NCBI GenBank assembly: GCA_029747015.1
Contig: JAKOGI010000523.1
Coordinates: 467,001 to 531,000 of the forward strand
Origin: Carnegiea gigantea
Lineage: Eukaryota > Streptophyta > Magnoliopsida > Caryophyllales > Cactaceae
Reading direction: 5' to 3'
Length of the DNA: 64,000 nt
Shown: positions 46,801-58,704 of the stretch, one piece after another
Position numbering within the stretch: position 1 is the stretch's first letter
How the letters are laid out: each line of letters opens with the position of its first letter
Made by a program: the position numbers and the translations under genes
Notes under the pieces: model-generated
Told to the model about the DNA's origin: nothing
The model's input: the letters and a program-made list of their open reading frames with translations, nothing else
The model's database searches: none

Positions 46801-46832
46801 AATATTTTGTTTACAATATAACTTTCCTTAAT
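46801..46832. repeat. Extra copy of the foldback right arm
   Basis: AATATTTTGTTTACAATATA followed by ACTTTCCTTAATA matches the right arm at 46360-46389. It could pair with the left arm at 46285 to define a larger, about 548-bp element. Confidence 0.6.
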
Positions 46833-47455
46833 ACCCTTCCTCCTTAATCCATAATCCTCCTCCATACTCTTCACCCACCCTCCCATTATGTCCCCGTAGC
46901 TCTCTCTCTATCTTTCTCTCTCTTTAAAGAGGTCAGAACAGTGATTTATGGCGGATGAGGGGTGGCGCTGCTGCAGATCGAGGATCAGAGGTCAGAACGG
47001 GCCTGCAACAGGGGTCCTACCCATTGCACTGTTGGAGACGAGAAAGATAAAGGATGGGGAAAGGGAATGGATAGGCAATACAGTTGTGCTAGCAGCGATG
47101 GTTGGTTGATTTGGCGGGTGTGTGGTCGGAAAAAGCACCAACAAACAACTGATTAGAAGGCTCTATCCCTGTTCCTTTCAGTTGAGATATGGAGGGAACG
47201 CAGGGGCGACTGGCATCGGCAGTGGAGTATAATGAGGCCACTGAAGTGGTGGTGACTCGTGGAGTTGTTAACTAGACTGATCTTCGATTCTGACCCTTGT
47301 TCTGATCTACACAAAAGGATGAAGAAGATTAAGGAAAGATAAACAAAAGAAGAAAAACGGGACGACTTCTTTAACCCCCCAAAAAAAAAAATCATAGACT
47401 GAGCTGTGGACAAAGGAGGTGCGGCACTAGGTCCACATTATTTTACTTTATATTA
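46833..47455. other. Unassigned GC-richer DNA
   Basis: Includes a CT-rich run (46900-46925) and a G-rich, exon-like patch (46950-47160), with no recognisable protein. Two antisense frames overlap here without family features. Confidence 0.3.
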
Positions 47456-47460
47456 TATTA

Positions 47461-47636
<176 letters not shown>

Positions 47637-48509
47637 TTTTTTTTTCTATCCAATATTATAGTCCAAACTCCAAATATAAATTTAATAAATGGGTATACCC
47701 TCCTTCCCCGCAACATCTAACTATATATTATTATGATTGAATCTAATATAAGTAGTGACTCATATACTACATTTAGCCACGATTGTGGAAAAGGAGCAAA
47801 ATTCATTAGTATTTGAATTATCTTTTTTCAAAGATTACGCTTTCTTTATTTTAAACATCTTAAAAAAATAATTTTTTTTTTTTTTTTTTACAGGAGAGAC
47901 CAACACTTTAATGTGACAAAAAATCTAATTTAAGGGCTATCCTATGTATTTGTCGTTTAACTAGTATTTTATAAATCTTGCAAGGTATAAAAGACCTTGA
48001 CTTGCAAAAAGGTAATTATAATAAAGTGTAAATTAAATTGATAGTTGATATCATCTTTTAATGATTTAGGTTAGGGGTTAGGGTTTGGAGTATGAAGTTT
48101 TCGATGTAGGGGTTTAGGATATAGAGTTATGCACAATATAGATTTAAAAGATCTTTTACAATCTCACTTGAAACAATATAGATTTAAGATTAAAAGTTGT
48201 TAATTTTTAGTGTTTTAGGTTTCACATTTAGGATGTATTATAGAAAAGGATATGATATGAAGCCCTAAAGTTTATTGTTTAATATTTAGGGTTTATGATT
48301 TATGTGTGAATTCTAAGAGTAAGTAACAAGAACCAGAACTTAGGTGCAAACTTTTAAGGGTCAGGTGTACAGAGCTAGTGTTTGTGGTTCGTTTATGATT
48401 ATACAACATATGTTATTAAATTGTAACAACTATATTGTGTAACGCTCAGAAATTATGGACTTCATATAACCTCTAAAACATTAGTCAAATACGCATAAGA
48501 CATAAAACT

Positions 48510-48588
48510 AAAAACTTGTTAACCTTGTTTCCTTTGATGGTATTCCCCGGTATGGTTATCTCATTTATCGGGTTGACAGATGAATATT
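48510..48588. repeat. Left arm of an imperfect inverted repeat
   Basis: This segment matches the reverse complement of 51251-51333, sharing GATGGTATTCCCCGG (here) and CAATGGTATTCCCGGG (inverted copy), then 'tcatttatcg' and 'tgaatat'. The two arms enclose about 2.7 kb that includes most of the telomere-like DNA. Confidence 0.6.
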
Positions 48589-49116
48589 GCTAGAAGTAAA
48601 ACAATATTCACCTATAGTGATACAATAATATTGATTTTGGATACAAAAGTAATGTACAATGAAGATTTTTAGAGGTACAATAATTGAGTTCCATGTTTTT
48701 TGAATAGCAAACCCATTTTTCATAAATTTTTACTTATTTTCGTCAAACTCTAAACCCTGAAATCTATGAAACTAAACCCCAAATCGTTAACCACACAAAT
48801 TGAACCCTATATGCTAATCATCGATTAAGTTTTAGAAATCCATGCTGGTAGTCTGAGTATAACACTAACCTCCAGAAGCTAAAACTCAAAATCTGAACCC
48901 TAAGTCTAAAGCTTGACACTTGAACTTTAAACCCTGAACTATGATAATCTTTTAGCATTTTTGGTTCATCTATTATGGTCTAAGGCTTGTCTCTAGCGTT
49001 GTACACTTTTAAAAGTTTGGTCTTAATGTTTAAGGTATGTTTTAATGCGTTCCAATAGTTTAATTGTTATGGTTAGTGATTATTTGCAATGAATGTCATT
49101 AAATCATGATAATTTA

Positions 49117-49230
<114 letters not shown>

Positions 49231-50249
49231 TATTCTCTATAGGAATGGAATATTTTAACAACTATCAAGTACATATATTTTAAATATTTCTATTTAGGGC
49301 TCAATTTTTTGAGACATAGGGTTTGCAGTTTAGCACTTAATGTTTACCATTTAACTTCTACATTTGCAGCTACGGTTTAGGTGTAGGTTTTAGGAATTTG
49401 AGTTTAGCATTTAAGGTATATATATTGACTTTGAAAACCTTAAATTTTAAATGTAAATCTTTATGATTTAGAGTTTATGGTTTAGGATTAAATTTTTGTG
49501 GTTAAGGACTTGGGGTTATAAATATAGCCATAACTGTAAACCTTAAACATTAAAGCCTAAACCCCAAAGCCTAAATTGCAAAAATTGAAATATAACCCTA
49601 ACCCCAACCGTAAGCCTTAAACTCTAACTCTAAGCGTTGAATCCTAGTCCCTATATACTAATCCTGAATCCAAATGCTAATTGCAAGCTGTTAGTGTTAG
49701 GTTTAGGATTTTGTGATTTATGATTTGAGATTTAGCATTTACTCCTAACGTAAACCCTAAACTCTAAATCACAAAAATCAAAGTATAGACTGTAAACCTC
49801 AATGCCCAAATCCTAAATACTAAACCCTAAATCCTCATCTTTTAACCTTAAACCTTGACCCTAAACCCAAAATCTAAACATCAAATCCTAACACTAACCA
49901 TAAACTTTAGGCTTTAAACGCTAAACCTTAAACCCTAAACCACAAAAACTAAACCGTAAGCCTAAACATTGATACTTGAATCTTAAGCTTGACCCTAAGT
50001 GATAAAATCCTTAAGATTCAACCTAATAAATATCTATAGCCCTTAGAGTGAAACAACAAATACATTAGTCTTTAAAATAGATCCTTTGTCATATCAAAGT
50101 ATTGAGATTCTTTTCCAGACTGATTAATGAGATTATTATATTACATTAAAACAAAATAAAAGCGCATGTATTTGTTAAAAGATAATAATTCAAAGAGTAA
50201 TAGATTTCAATTGTCTCTTTTGGTTATTATTGGATATGATGTATGAGTT

Positions 50250-50392
50250 TATTTATGTTGGATTCATGTATCAATTTATATTTGGATTAATTAACTGTGT
50301 ATTAAGTTGGGTTGTTTTGAAAATTTCAATTTATATTTAGATTAATTGTCTATGTCTTATGTGTCGGTTTTTGTCTTTCATAATTTTCAACT
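50250..50392. repeat. Direct repeat, first copy
   Basis: Shares with 51450-51592 the order TTTATATTTGGAT, 'tgtgtatta', 'gttgaaatt'-like, 'attaactatgta'-like and CATAATTTTCAAC. Each copy is itself a rough internal duplication, so the family may be an AT-rich tandem or dispersed satellite. Confidence 0.5.
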
Positions 50393-51250
50393 ATATGATT
50401 TAGGGTTTAACCTTAAAGTTTAATATTAATATGTAAGACTTTTGGTTTGCAGTTCAACCCTGACTTCGAAGCAAAACTTGTTAGCCCTGTATTACTTAAT
50501 GCTAATCCAAGGTAAAGCCATCAAGTTTTTTAGGTTAACATAAACATGTTAGTTTCTTATAGGGCATGCAATCCATAAGGTCACTAATTTTTAACGAAAT
50601 TCATCATATATCCTATAAGAAAGCAATATTTATTGTTATCGAGATAAATGGCATAGTCAGGACTTGAAAATCCCAATAACGATAAAACTATAAATCCAAG
50701 CCTTAAAACTTAGATCTTAACTATAAACTTTTCTTACTTAGGATTTAGTTTTTGAGGTGTAAGATTGGAGGTTTAACATTTAGCCATAAACCTAAATGCT
50801 AAACAATAAATGTAAACCATACACATTATCTCAAAATCATGTTAAGCACCTTCATTAAGTGATATAGAAATTAGTTTTTTTCCCTCTTTCTTCAGGTTTC
50901 TTAAAAAGGCAAACATATAAGAGAAAACGAACAAAACTTTGCAAATTAGATAGTTCTCAATTGTATACTTTGAACTTATAAAATTAATGTCGTTTTTTAA
51001 GGGAATTGATAACTAAGAGTTAATAACTCAATATAAATAAATAAGGTTGAATATATAAATGCTTTATATATGCTAACAAATATCAGAACACATGTACTTT
51101 ACTATTTGAAACATGAATATTATTTTATCCATAACAATATGTGATGTTTTTTAAAATGATAATCTTGAGTTCAACACATGGTAGGTCTAATAGATTATAA
51201 AGTTCCCAAATAACAACTTGTCAATTATTCACATGTCCCGTAAAAGAGTG

Positions 51251-51333
51251 ATATTCATATGTTAATTCGATAAATGGGATAATCTTTCCCGGGAATACCA
51301 TTGAAGAAGATAGGGTTGACAAGTTATATTTTT
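51251..51333. repeat. Right arm of an imperfect inverted repeat
   Basis: Inverted partner of 48510-48588. Together they could be the ends of a roughly 2.8-kb element, though no target duplication was found. Confidence 0.55.
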
Positions 51334-51449
51334 ATTGGGATTAATTATATTCTATAAAAACAAAAGAAAAACGCAATTGACAAAAATGTTAATGAGTCAT
51401 GATTACCGTTTTATAATATATCATTGTTAAATATGACAAACAAATTAGT

Positions 51450-51592
51450 ACTTATATTGGATTTAGCTATCGATTTATATTTGGATCAAATGATTGTGTA
51501 TTAGGTTGAATTATGTTGAAATTATCAATTTAATATATAGATAAATTAACTATGTATTATATCTGATTATATTGAAATTCATAATTTTCAAC
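51450..51592. repeat. Direct repeat, second copy
   Basis: Partner of 50250-50392, about 1.2 kb away in the same orientation, overlapping neither inverted-repeat arm. Confidence 0.5.
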
Positions 51593-51944
51593 CGTACTGC
51601 TATAATTAATTTAATACGAAGACCCATAAAATAACTAATTAAACTCTTCATGAAAAATATCGATTGATTCCATTTACCTTTTAGTTATGTCTACATTTGA
51701 GTTAAAAATAATATGGAAAATAATAACATGATTGGAGTATCTCAACCAAACAATAAAGGAATCAAATTTGATTAAAAACGGGGAAAAAAAAATCATTAAC
51801 AAGAAAAGAAAATTAGAAAAGAGCAACTATTGCCCACTGCCACTTCCATCTCTGATTCTATTCCTAATTGGAATAATTTTTTTTTTAATTAACAAACATT
51901 TCTTTTATATGCTTTTCAATTTTTTTTTCTCGTCCTGCATAAAG

Positions 51945-52380
51945 TAGAACAGGGGAGCCCCTGCCCAGCAAGCGCCACCAAGTCCACCTCACTTGCGCCA
52001 TTCTGGTTGCGTGAGAATGTCCCGCCACCACCCGACTGCAACCACGGACGATTGCCATCAGCCACAGCTTCATGTTGCAGCTCCTCTTTCTCATCTCAGC
52101 TAAACGAAATAGGGATAGACTTAATTTGTTCTCTGTTGGTGGTCTTCTGTTGCTACTACTGCTTCTCCAACCACATGGCCATCAAATCGACCAGGCATTG
52201 CTGCCAACATAACCTCATTTCCACCCTGACCCTCTTCCATGTCCTTCCTCTTTCTTGGCTTACAATAGGGCAGGGTCGAGGACACTTGTCTCAAGCCCTG
52301 TTTCGACCTTCTTTGTGGCCGCCACCCCTCAATCCCTCATGAAAACGTAGCCGGCTGGGATTGTCAATGGGTGACCCATC
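51945..52380. other. GC-rich island without a recognisable gene
   Basis: About 430 bp of clearly higher GC than the surrounding AT-rich DNA. Open frames cross it on both strands (52007-52342 plus, 51885-52094 minus), Pro/Ser/Cys-rich, with no known domain. It may be an LTR fragment, a gene leader or a captured exon. Confidence 0.3.
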
Positions 52381-52734
52381 TTCATGTACTTGGGGGGAGG
52401 GATGAGAGAAGAATAGAAAAAATTGAACTTATGTTAGTTAGCAACGAGGAGAGAGAGTAAATTACTAAGGCTAACGGTGAGGGTGGTTGAGGAAAAACAA
52501 TTGTCTAGTTGCGCTGGTAACTTTCAAAGGCTGATTAAAATAACACTCACTTGTACCATAGCAGTTTGAGTAATTAGGGAAAACGATTAACACCTGCTGG
52601 TAATTTTTTTCTCGTTTACCTGCTGCTGAAGATTTTTTTTTATTTTTTTATTTTTTGGCCCTGATTATTTGGTGGATAAAATTTAATATAAATGCCATGA
52701 GGCATAAGTAAAATGACAGTTACTAATATAATCA
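52381..52734. other. Unassigned AT-rich DNA with a poly-T patch
   Basis: A GAGAG-rich stretch at 52447-52458 and a T-rich run at 52632-52656. No gene or repeat end seen. Confidence 0.3.
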
Positions 52735-53694
52735 TAGCTAAAACCATCTAATAAACTGCTAGCTTATAACAAAATAGCTAAAAAATAATTCAAAGATTTC
52801 TGCCACCTTAAGCAAAATAAAAACTATCACTAAAAATATAAAGAGCTTGATTCTGAATAAACATCTGTGTTGCTTGATTTTTCAGTTTCATCCTCATGCT
52901 TCTTGTAATTCTCCTAACAGTTGGAGTCACATCCCAGACAATACAAACACCAAACTGCCGAACCAACTCCAAGCATTCTCGTGCATACTTCGCACAAGTA
53001 AGGGAATCTTACCTAGCAATCTCAAAGTCCCTATCTTTAGTACCAGAATTCTTGTCAGGATTTGACATCTCATTCTCAATAGGAGTGGAATTTGCTTACA
53101 AAAGGTTTCCTAGTCACAAATGTACAGACTTACACATCACTAGTTCTTATTTATTTAATTATAGACAATGAGTGATCGACTTATCACATGAAAAAAGTAA
53201 CAAAACAACTAAAAAATAATAGCTAAAACCATCTAATAAACTGTTAGGTTATAACAAAACAGCTAAAAAATAATTCAAAGATTTCTACCACCTTAAGTAG
53301 AATAAAAACTGTCGATAAAAACTTAAAGAGCTTGATTCTGATTAAACACATCTGTGTTGCTTGATTTTTTAGTTTCATTCTCATGCTTCTCGTAATTCTC
53401 CTAAAAATTGGAGTCACATCCCGGACAACACAAACACCAAACTGCCGAACCAACTCCAAGCATTCTCGTGCATACTTTGTAGACGTGAGAGAGTCTTGCC
53501 TAGCAATCTCAAAGTCCCTATCTTTAGTACCAGAATTCTTGTCAGGATTTGACATCTCATACTCAATAGGAGTGGAATTTGCTGACAAAAGGTTTCTTGG
53601 TCACAAATGTACAGACTTATACATCACAAGTTCTTATTTATTTAATTATAGACAATGAATGATCGACTTATCATCATGAAAAAAGTAATAAAGT
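52735..53694. repeat. 485-bp tandem duplication with exon-like core
   Basis: Copy A (52735-53219) and copy B (53220-about 53694) are collinear at high identity with period 485. The shared core on the minus strand reads STPIEYEMSNPDKNSGTKDR, then DFEIARQDSLTSTKYARECL (copy B) and ELVRQFGVCVVRDVTPIFRR. I do not recognise it, but it has even, hydrophilic amino-acid usage unlike the nearby AT-rich frames. It is continuous in copy B (53244-53588) and broken in copy A. Confidence 0.7.
53244..53588 (-). pseudogene. Unrecognised exon-like frame in copy B of the 485-bp duplication
   Basis: A 114-codon frame. The first about 75 residues are balanced and hydrophilic, and the last about 35 become Phe/Ile/Leu-rich, as if reading out of an exon into an intron. 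The likely exon ends near the ATQ/MCL point (about 53350). No domain recognised and no signal peptide. Copy A has the matching segment with stops and indels. It could be a captured or duplicated host exon. Confidence 0.35.
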
Positions 53695-53704
53695 ACATGG
53701 AATG

Positions 53705-53982
53705 TGTTCAAGAACTATCTCAACCAAAAGTTTAAGCTGATGGTTGAAGGTCCAGGAATAGGTTTATACTCTAACACACCCTCTCACACGAATGCGCTTT
53801 GGGCTTGAAGCGTGGCTGCTGCAAAGGCTCCCCCTACCTTGCACAATAAATCAATATGGGGAATGTTGAGGTTCAAACTCAGGACCTCTCGATCAGAAAG
53901 ACTCTGATACCATATTTAAGAACCATCTTAACCATAAGCTAACTGATGGTTGAAGGTATAGGAATAGGTTTATACTCTAACA
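53705..53982 (-). mobile_element. Second TRIM copy, inverted
   Basis: Same family as 25862-26142, on the minus strand. Direct repeats lie at 53705-53776 (72 bp) and 53913-53982 (70 bp). The primer site, inverted, is ACTCTGATACCA (53901-53912) next to the right repeat, and a C/T-rich tract (CACCCTCTC, 53775-53783) borders the left repeat. Candidate target duplication GAATG (53700-53704) and GTATG (53983-53987), one mismatch. Inserted just after the 485-bp duplication. Confidence 0.82.
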
Positions 53983-54267
53983 GTATGCATTTGATTAATT
54001 TGATAAAATGGTCACTTTTGTTATCTCAAGAGAATAAGAAAAATGTTGGTCTTGACCCATTCGGTTGACTCGAAATCCACAAAATTGAAATATACTCAAT
54101 CCGTATTTTATCTCAACTCGAAATACACCCAATCTGAATTTATCTGAAAATTAAATATGACAACTTATATTGAATCCGTCCATTCGAAATGACAGCTCTA
54201 TTCGCAGTGCAGTATATCATCAACGTTAACAGTTGGGTAAGATTAATGTACTATCTTTTTGTACGTG

Positions 54268-54293
54268 CTAGTATTAACCCGTGCTTTGCACGG
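54268..54293 (-). mobile_element. Candidate Helitron 3' end
   Basis: On the minus strand, a CCGTGC/AAA/GCACGG hairpin (54279-54293) is followed, seven bases later, by CTAG (54268-54271). A GC-rich hairpin about ten bases before a terminal CTAG/CTRR is the usual Helitron 3' signature. The element would extend to the right. No 5' end or Rep/helicase coding was found. The base after CTAG is C where Helitrons normally have T. Confidence 0.5.
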
Positions 54294-54593
54294 AGCCTCT
54301 GTAGTAAGAAATTTAGTACAAATTAATACTAATCTTATAGGTGAAATTTGTTCATAAATATAGTATGTTGTGATGTAATATAAAAGATACGATCACTAAT
54401 TTTTAGATAATACGACAGTATTGACAATATGTAATTTCATACAAGGGATTGCTAAAAAGGTATAAGAAAAGGTGTAACATAAAGTTGCATCCAATTTTCT
54501 TTCAAATAATACCATTTTACATCATCACTATTAGCCAGGAGCATGCCTTTTATTTTGGGGGAAGGGGGAAGGGCGGGTGCTAAGTGCACCACT

Positions 54594-54843
54594 AAATTGG
54601 TATAAAGCAATCTATAATTATACTTTTTACATAAGAACAAAAACTAAGATTGGCCCATACATTCCTTGTAATTTTTGACACAATGAACTTGTTGCTCTGG
54701 TGTGCATTTTTTGGCATTAAATTGGTACAGAGGGTGATACAATAATACGTTTTACACAAGAACGAACAATAAGATTAACCATACATTCCTTGTAATTTTT
54801 TATACAATAAACTTGTTACTCCAGTGTGGCATTTCTTGGCATA
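54594..54843. repeat. 125-bp tandem duplication
   Basis: Copies 54594-54718 and 54719-54843 start AAATTGGTA and share 'tttacataagaac'/'tttacacaagaac', 'catacattccttgtaattttt' and 'aacttgtt'. If the Helitron call is right, the duplication lies inside that element. Confidence 0.75.
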
Positions 54844-56180
54844 AAATAAGGGAAGTGCATATACTCACATTCCTTCAATGAACAAATGCATAATTGTAAG
54901 CTTTTATCAAGCTGAAGGTATAGATATGTCAAAGAAATTTAGTGCATTAAAGATCAACAAACCAAGCATAGCAGTGTCATTTTTTTTCAAATAATTCCAA
55001 CAACACCTTCAGATAGAGCTCTCAACTTAACTCGCCACTCGTATGCCTAGTTGTTGTAACCTTCCCCAGCTCCTTATATGAATTAGAAGCATATCATGCC
55101 CCTCTTTCCTTGTACAATCATATTAATTTTTCGTGTCCTTTGCATGGTCATATGTTGTGGTTACTAGTGGTTTTTTTTTTCTTGTTTTTAGCATGGTTAT
55201 AAGGTTTCATAGTCATCCTATTGTACCAACTCTACCAAATAGTCTATATAACTATGAAAAAGAAAAAAAAGAAAATTTTCTACTTACCTCTGGTAATTGT
55301 GTATCACGTGTCCAATGCTTCCTATGCTCCCAATAAGTACTATTGGTTGCAAACGTAATTTTACTTTCGCTCGCTCACTTATAAATTCTGACAACCATTT
55401 ATATACGTGCCATGCATAGATGTAGTTGTGGTGAGGATTTCATAAGTTTACATAGTATATACATGCCATGCATAGACATAATATATTATCCATGGCCCAT
55501 ACATGCCCAAATCGACTAAACCGCACCAGCTTTTTCTCTTTCCCTCTTCTATATCCCTGCAGCATAAAACTCATGGTGTTTTAGGAGAGAATACCTATGG
55601 CTAAACAATTTTTGACTAAGTTCTATTACGACATCAAATTCATTTTGATTGGGAGTAAGTTTTTCTCCCCAAACAGTCATCCATCACTCTCACTCTTTGG
55701 CAACACAGTTTTAATTAAATATATTCTTTAGGAACATAGAACATAACATTGGGGATAGAACATTAGCAAAGTAATCCACATCATTGAATTGGTTGCCTCT
55801 TAGGCATCACTTAGGACATTTACCCCAGCAAATAAGCTGAGAAAGTAGAACGGAGCATACCATGGATAATGAATTTTTGCACCTTTCTTCAAGCAAATGT
55901 ATGCTTTACAATGTCAATAATAGATAACAAAAACCGCGGTATTATTTCAGGGTATGAGAGTTGACTATGAAGCAAGTTACCAATCTCAGCAAGATATATC
56001 ATATAGGTCAGATGATCATCAAGTCAGGTTCTAGCAAATCAATAATAATTCGAATCCATATCACTGCCTACATAATGTAGTATACCAAGGTAGAGCCAAT
56101 AAAAAATTACATATAAGTAAAAAACAATGAGAAATGTAGATGTAAAACAGACTCCATAGGAATGTAGGGTAAAAAATACA
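54844..56180. other. Unassigned AT-rich DNA
   Basis: About 1.3 kb without a gene. Contains a short duplication of a 'tgccatgcatagacat'-type segment (55407-55423 and 55466-55482). Confidence 0.35.
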
Positions 56181-56229
56181 ACTAAATATGGGAATCTAGT
56201 TTTAAAATAGGAATCTAATTTTAAAATAT

Positions 56230-57125
56230 AATTGAGCACACTGGTTGAGGTTAAAAGTGATGGGAAAGACTATAGATTTCATTGAGGTTTTTAAACATAC
56301 TCTTTGGGGTTTTTTTCTTTTTTACAACGACTAAAATGATGGTGAGAGACGCACTCAAAATGTGCATAAGAGAATCCAAAATTATAAGATGAAACCCTTT
56401 TATTTAAGTTAAAATTACAGTGAGCAGTTATGATATTTTAATACGGATTAGCTTTGCTGCAAGTTGGATTAGAATCATTTCAATATTTTAAACACCCCCT
56501 CCTCCAAAAAGGAACAAAAAAAACCTTCATACACTAAAGTTTTTCTCATTATGTTGTGTGCTCTTCATTATGATTGCATTCAGGAAAGGTCATCTGACCT
56601 GAAGCTAAAAGCTATGCCTTCTAAATAGAAAAATGTTGCAAAGAAGTCTGATGGAAAGTTTCAGAAGAGTGCACCGATTGAGGTTAAAGGTGATGGGAAA
56701 GACTATGAATAATCTTAGTGTTCTACAGTTATTGTAAGATAAAAAGAAAGGGTATATTCTTGGCAAAATATTATAGTCAGAAAACAGATGACAAAAGCAA
56801 TTCATAAGAGAGAAACTAATGCTCAAGATCTTAAACCAAGTCCTCCTCTAAAAATTGATAACCATCATCATCTGCTGGAGAAACCAGATGCATGGTAAAA
56901 TGACAGTGGCGGAAGCATCTGACATCTGAAGTTACGACTATTGGTAAATATAAGGCATTTTTTCAGATGGCCCAAGAAGAAAAGGAATTTGATCATGAAG
57001 ATTTGAGGAAACATCAATAATGGATAGATGGAAAACTGATTACTGTAGATAAGGTATGACTTCTGCGCAAAGTAGCTTTCTAATTGTATGAATTGCTTCT
57101 TACTTGTGATGTTCTCCAAAATAGC
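56230..57125 (+). pseudogene. Degenerate gene-like region with a duplicated segment
   Basis: A block reading 'ttgaggttaaaagtgatgg' then 'gaaagactat' at about 56245-56275 recurs at 56677-56705. Between 56760 and 57050 the plus strand shows codon-like, Lys/Glu/Asp-rich sequence with several stops, including TSEVTTIGKYKAFFQMAQEE and KEFDHEDLRKHQ (about 56919-57017). It is not a retroelement I know. A decayed host gene or retropseudogene fits best. Function unknown. Confidence 0.3.
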
Positions 57126-57470
57126 CAAATGTTGGGGGCTCTATTATTAGTAAGAGGGATTGTGGTCAAGGGGCAGCCAGTAGTATCAGTCAAAAGGATG
57201 TTATGATTCTCACATTTTCATACTGTTGGGTTTTCCATGCGTGTGCTTTATTCCAATTCCAAACACCACTTTTGCCTTTGAGAATAAACAGCAGGTGCCT
57301 TTAAGAACCGAATTCAACTGTGCACCTGGAGGCTTAGCATTCTTTTCTCACATATGCAAAAATAATGAAGTAATAGAAAAAAAAAGCCAAGAAATCCAAG
57401 CAAAATTGACAACCCCAAAAGGCGAAATAAATTTGAAATTAACAAAAGTCGTAGACCATAATTCCTCTAT

Positions 57471-58125
57471 ATTATACAATTATCATAATTTTTCTTTTTG
57501 TATACTATATAGTTTTTGTACATTATATAATCGTCACAAATTAACCAAAAAAAAAATCATAAATTTCTATTTGGTGCTATCTAATCATAAATCCTTATTT
57601 ATCTTATGTTCAGTTTTGAAAGGGTGGTATTCTGATGCCAGAGGTTAAAATTAAATCGAGGAATTCAGAAGGCGCCAAAATTGAGTCTTTTGATTTCCAA
57701 AAATTATCAAAGGGTAAAAATTAAAATGCTAACATGCCAATTAAATGGAATCAATGTAATCCAACCATGGGGCAATCCCAAGTCCTTACAATAATAATTT
57801 CTGCATAGTTATCGTCATCTTTCTTTCTGTATATTATATATATTCTGTAAATTATATGATCGTTAGAAATTAGTTAAAAAAATCATAAACTTTTATCTTG
57901 TACCATATAATCATAAACCGTAACTTCTCTTCCCTCAAAGTTCTATCTTCAGTTTGAAATGGTGGATTCTGATGCCAATGTTTGAAGTTAAATGGAAAAA
58001 ACAAAAAGGATCCAAAAATGAATCTTTTAATTTTCGAAAATTGTTGAAGGGTAAATTAAATGCAAACATGCCAATTTAAATGGAATCAATATAATCCAGC
58101 CATGGGGCAATCCCATATCCTTACT
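57471..58125. repeat. 329-bp tandem duplication
   Basis: Copies about 57471-57799 and 57800-58125 share 'tttctttttgtata', a 'tctgatgcca' block, 'aacatgccaatt', 'aaatggaatcaat' and 'ccatggggcaatccca'. The open frame 57226-57648 ends within copy one and is not conserved in copy two, so it is not a gene. Confidence 0.8.
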
Positions 58126-58283
58126 GTGATATGTTTCATCATTATTAGTAGTCAATTTATAAGTTGTCATACCTGAATGTCCCACAATCACAAGATCAAT
58201 CTAGTGACTAAATTTCTTGTTCTTTTAATATCAAAATTCTACAACCTATAGATAAGGGGACAGAGGAAATGTATAGGGGCTAA

Positions 58284-58704
58284 TTAACAGAATCTGACTT
58301 GCAAGTTGATAGATTCATTGTTGTTGCCACCATTAGCATCTGAAGTTGAAGCAGAATCAGACGAATGAAATTCCCATCTGCCCATTCGTCCAATAGGCTC
58401 CTTATGATTCTTCACAACAAAAAAAAGAAAGACATAAATTAGCCAAAAAAAGAAAAATCTTGTCAAAACTAAAGAACTTGGCCTGTAAACATCTCAAAGA
58501 ACAAATATTGATGATGGAGAAACTGTAGCCATGAAGAAACTGTGGCCGTAGAGAAACTGATGCCCATGAAAGAGAAAGAGAAAGAGAAAAAGAGAGAAAG
58601 AGAAAGTAGGAAAGAGGGCTAACATATAGGGAGGCGTGAAAAGGACTGATAGGGAGAGAGAAAAAGACGTGTGGGGAGCAGTTGCTGATGGGAAAACGTG
58701 ACAT
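58284..58704 (-). other. Possible first exon and leader of a minus-strand gene
   Basis: The reverse complement opens with a CT-rich leader (TTTCTCTTTCTC-type, 58560-58620), typical of plant 5' leaders, followed by ATG-containing frames. The most protein-like part is MGRWEFHSSDSASTSDANGG and NNNESINLQ, ending at a TAA near 58284. Splice-like signals (AAG|GT, TTGCAG) are not clear. No domain recognised. It could be a captured gene fragment, since everything around it is repeat-derived. Confidence 0.25.

Noticed and set aside
46458..46886. 142-codon minus-strand open frame
   Set aside because: It overlaps the extra foldback arm and shows no recognisable domain. The Cys-rich composition is not organised into any known motif.
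52007..52342. 111-codon open frame in the GC island
   Set aside because: No domain, no start context and overlapping frames on the other strand. Composition alone explains it.
57226..57648. 140-codon open frame
   Set aside because: It starts outside and ends inside the 329-bp duplication and is not preserved in the second copy; the second half is Phe/Tyr/Ile-rich as expected from AT-rich DNA.
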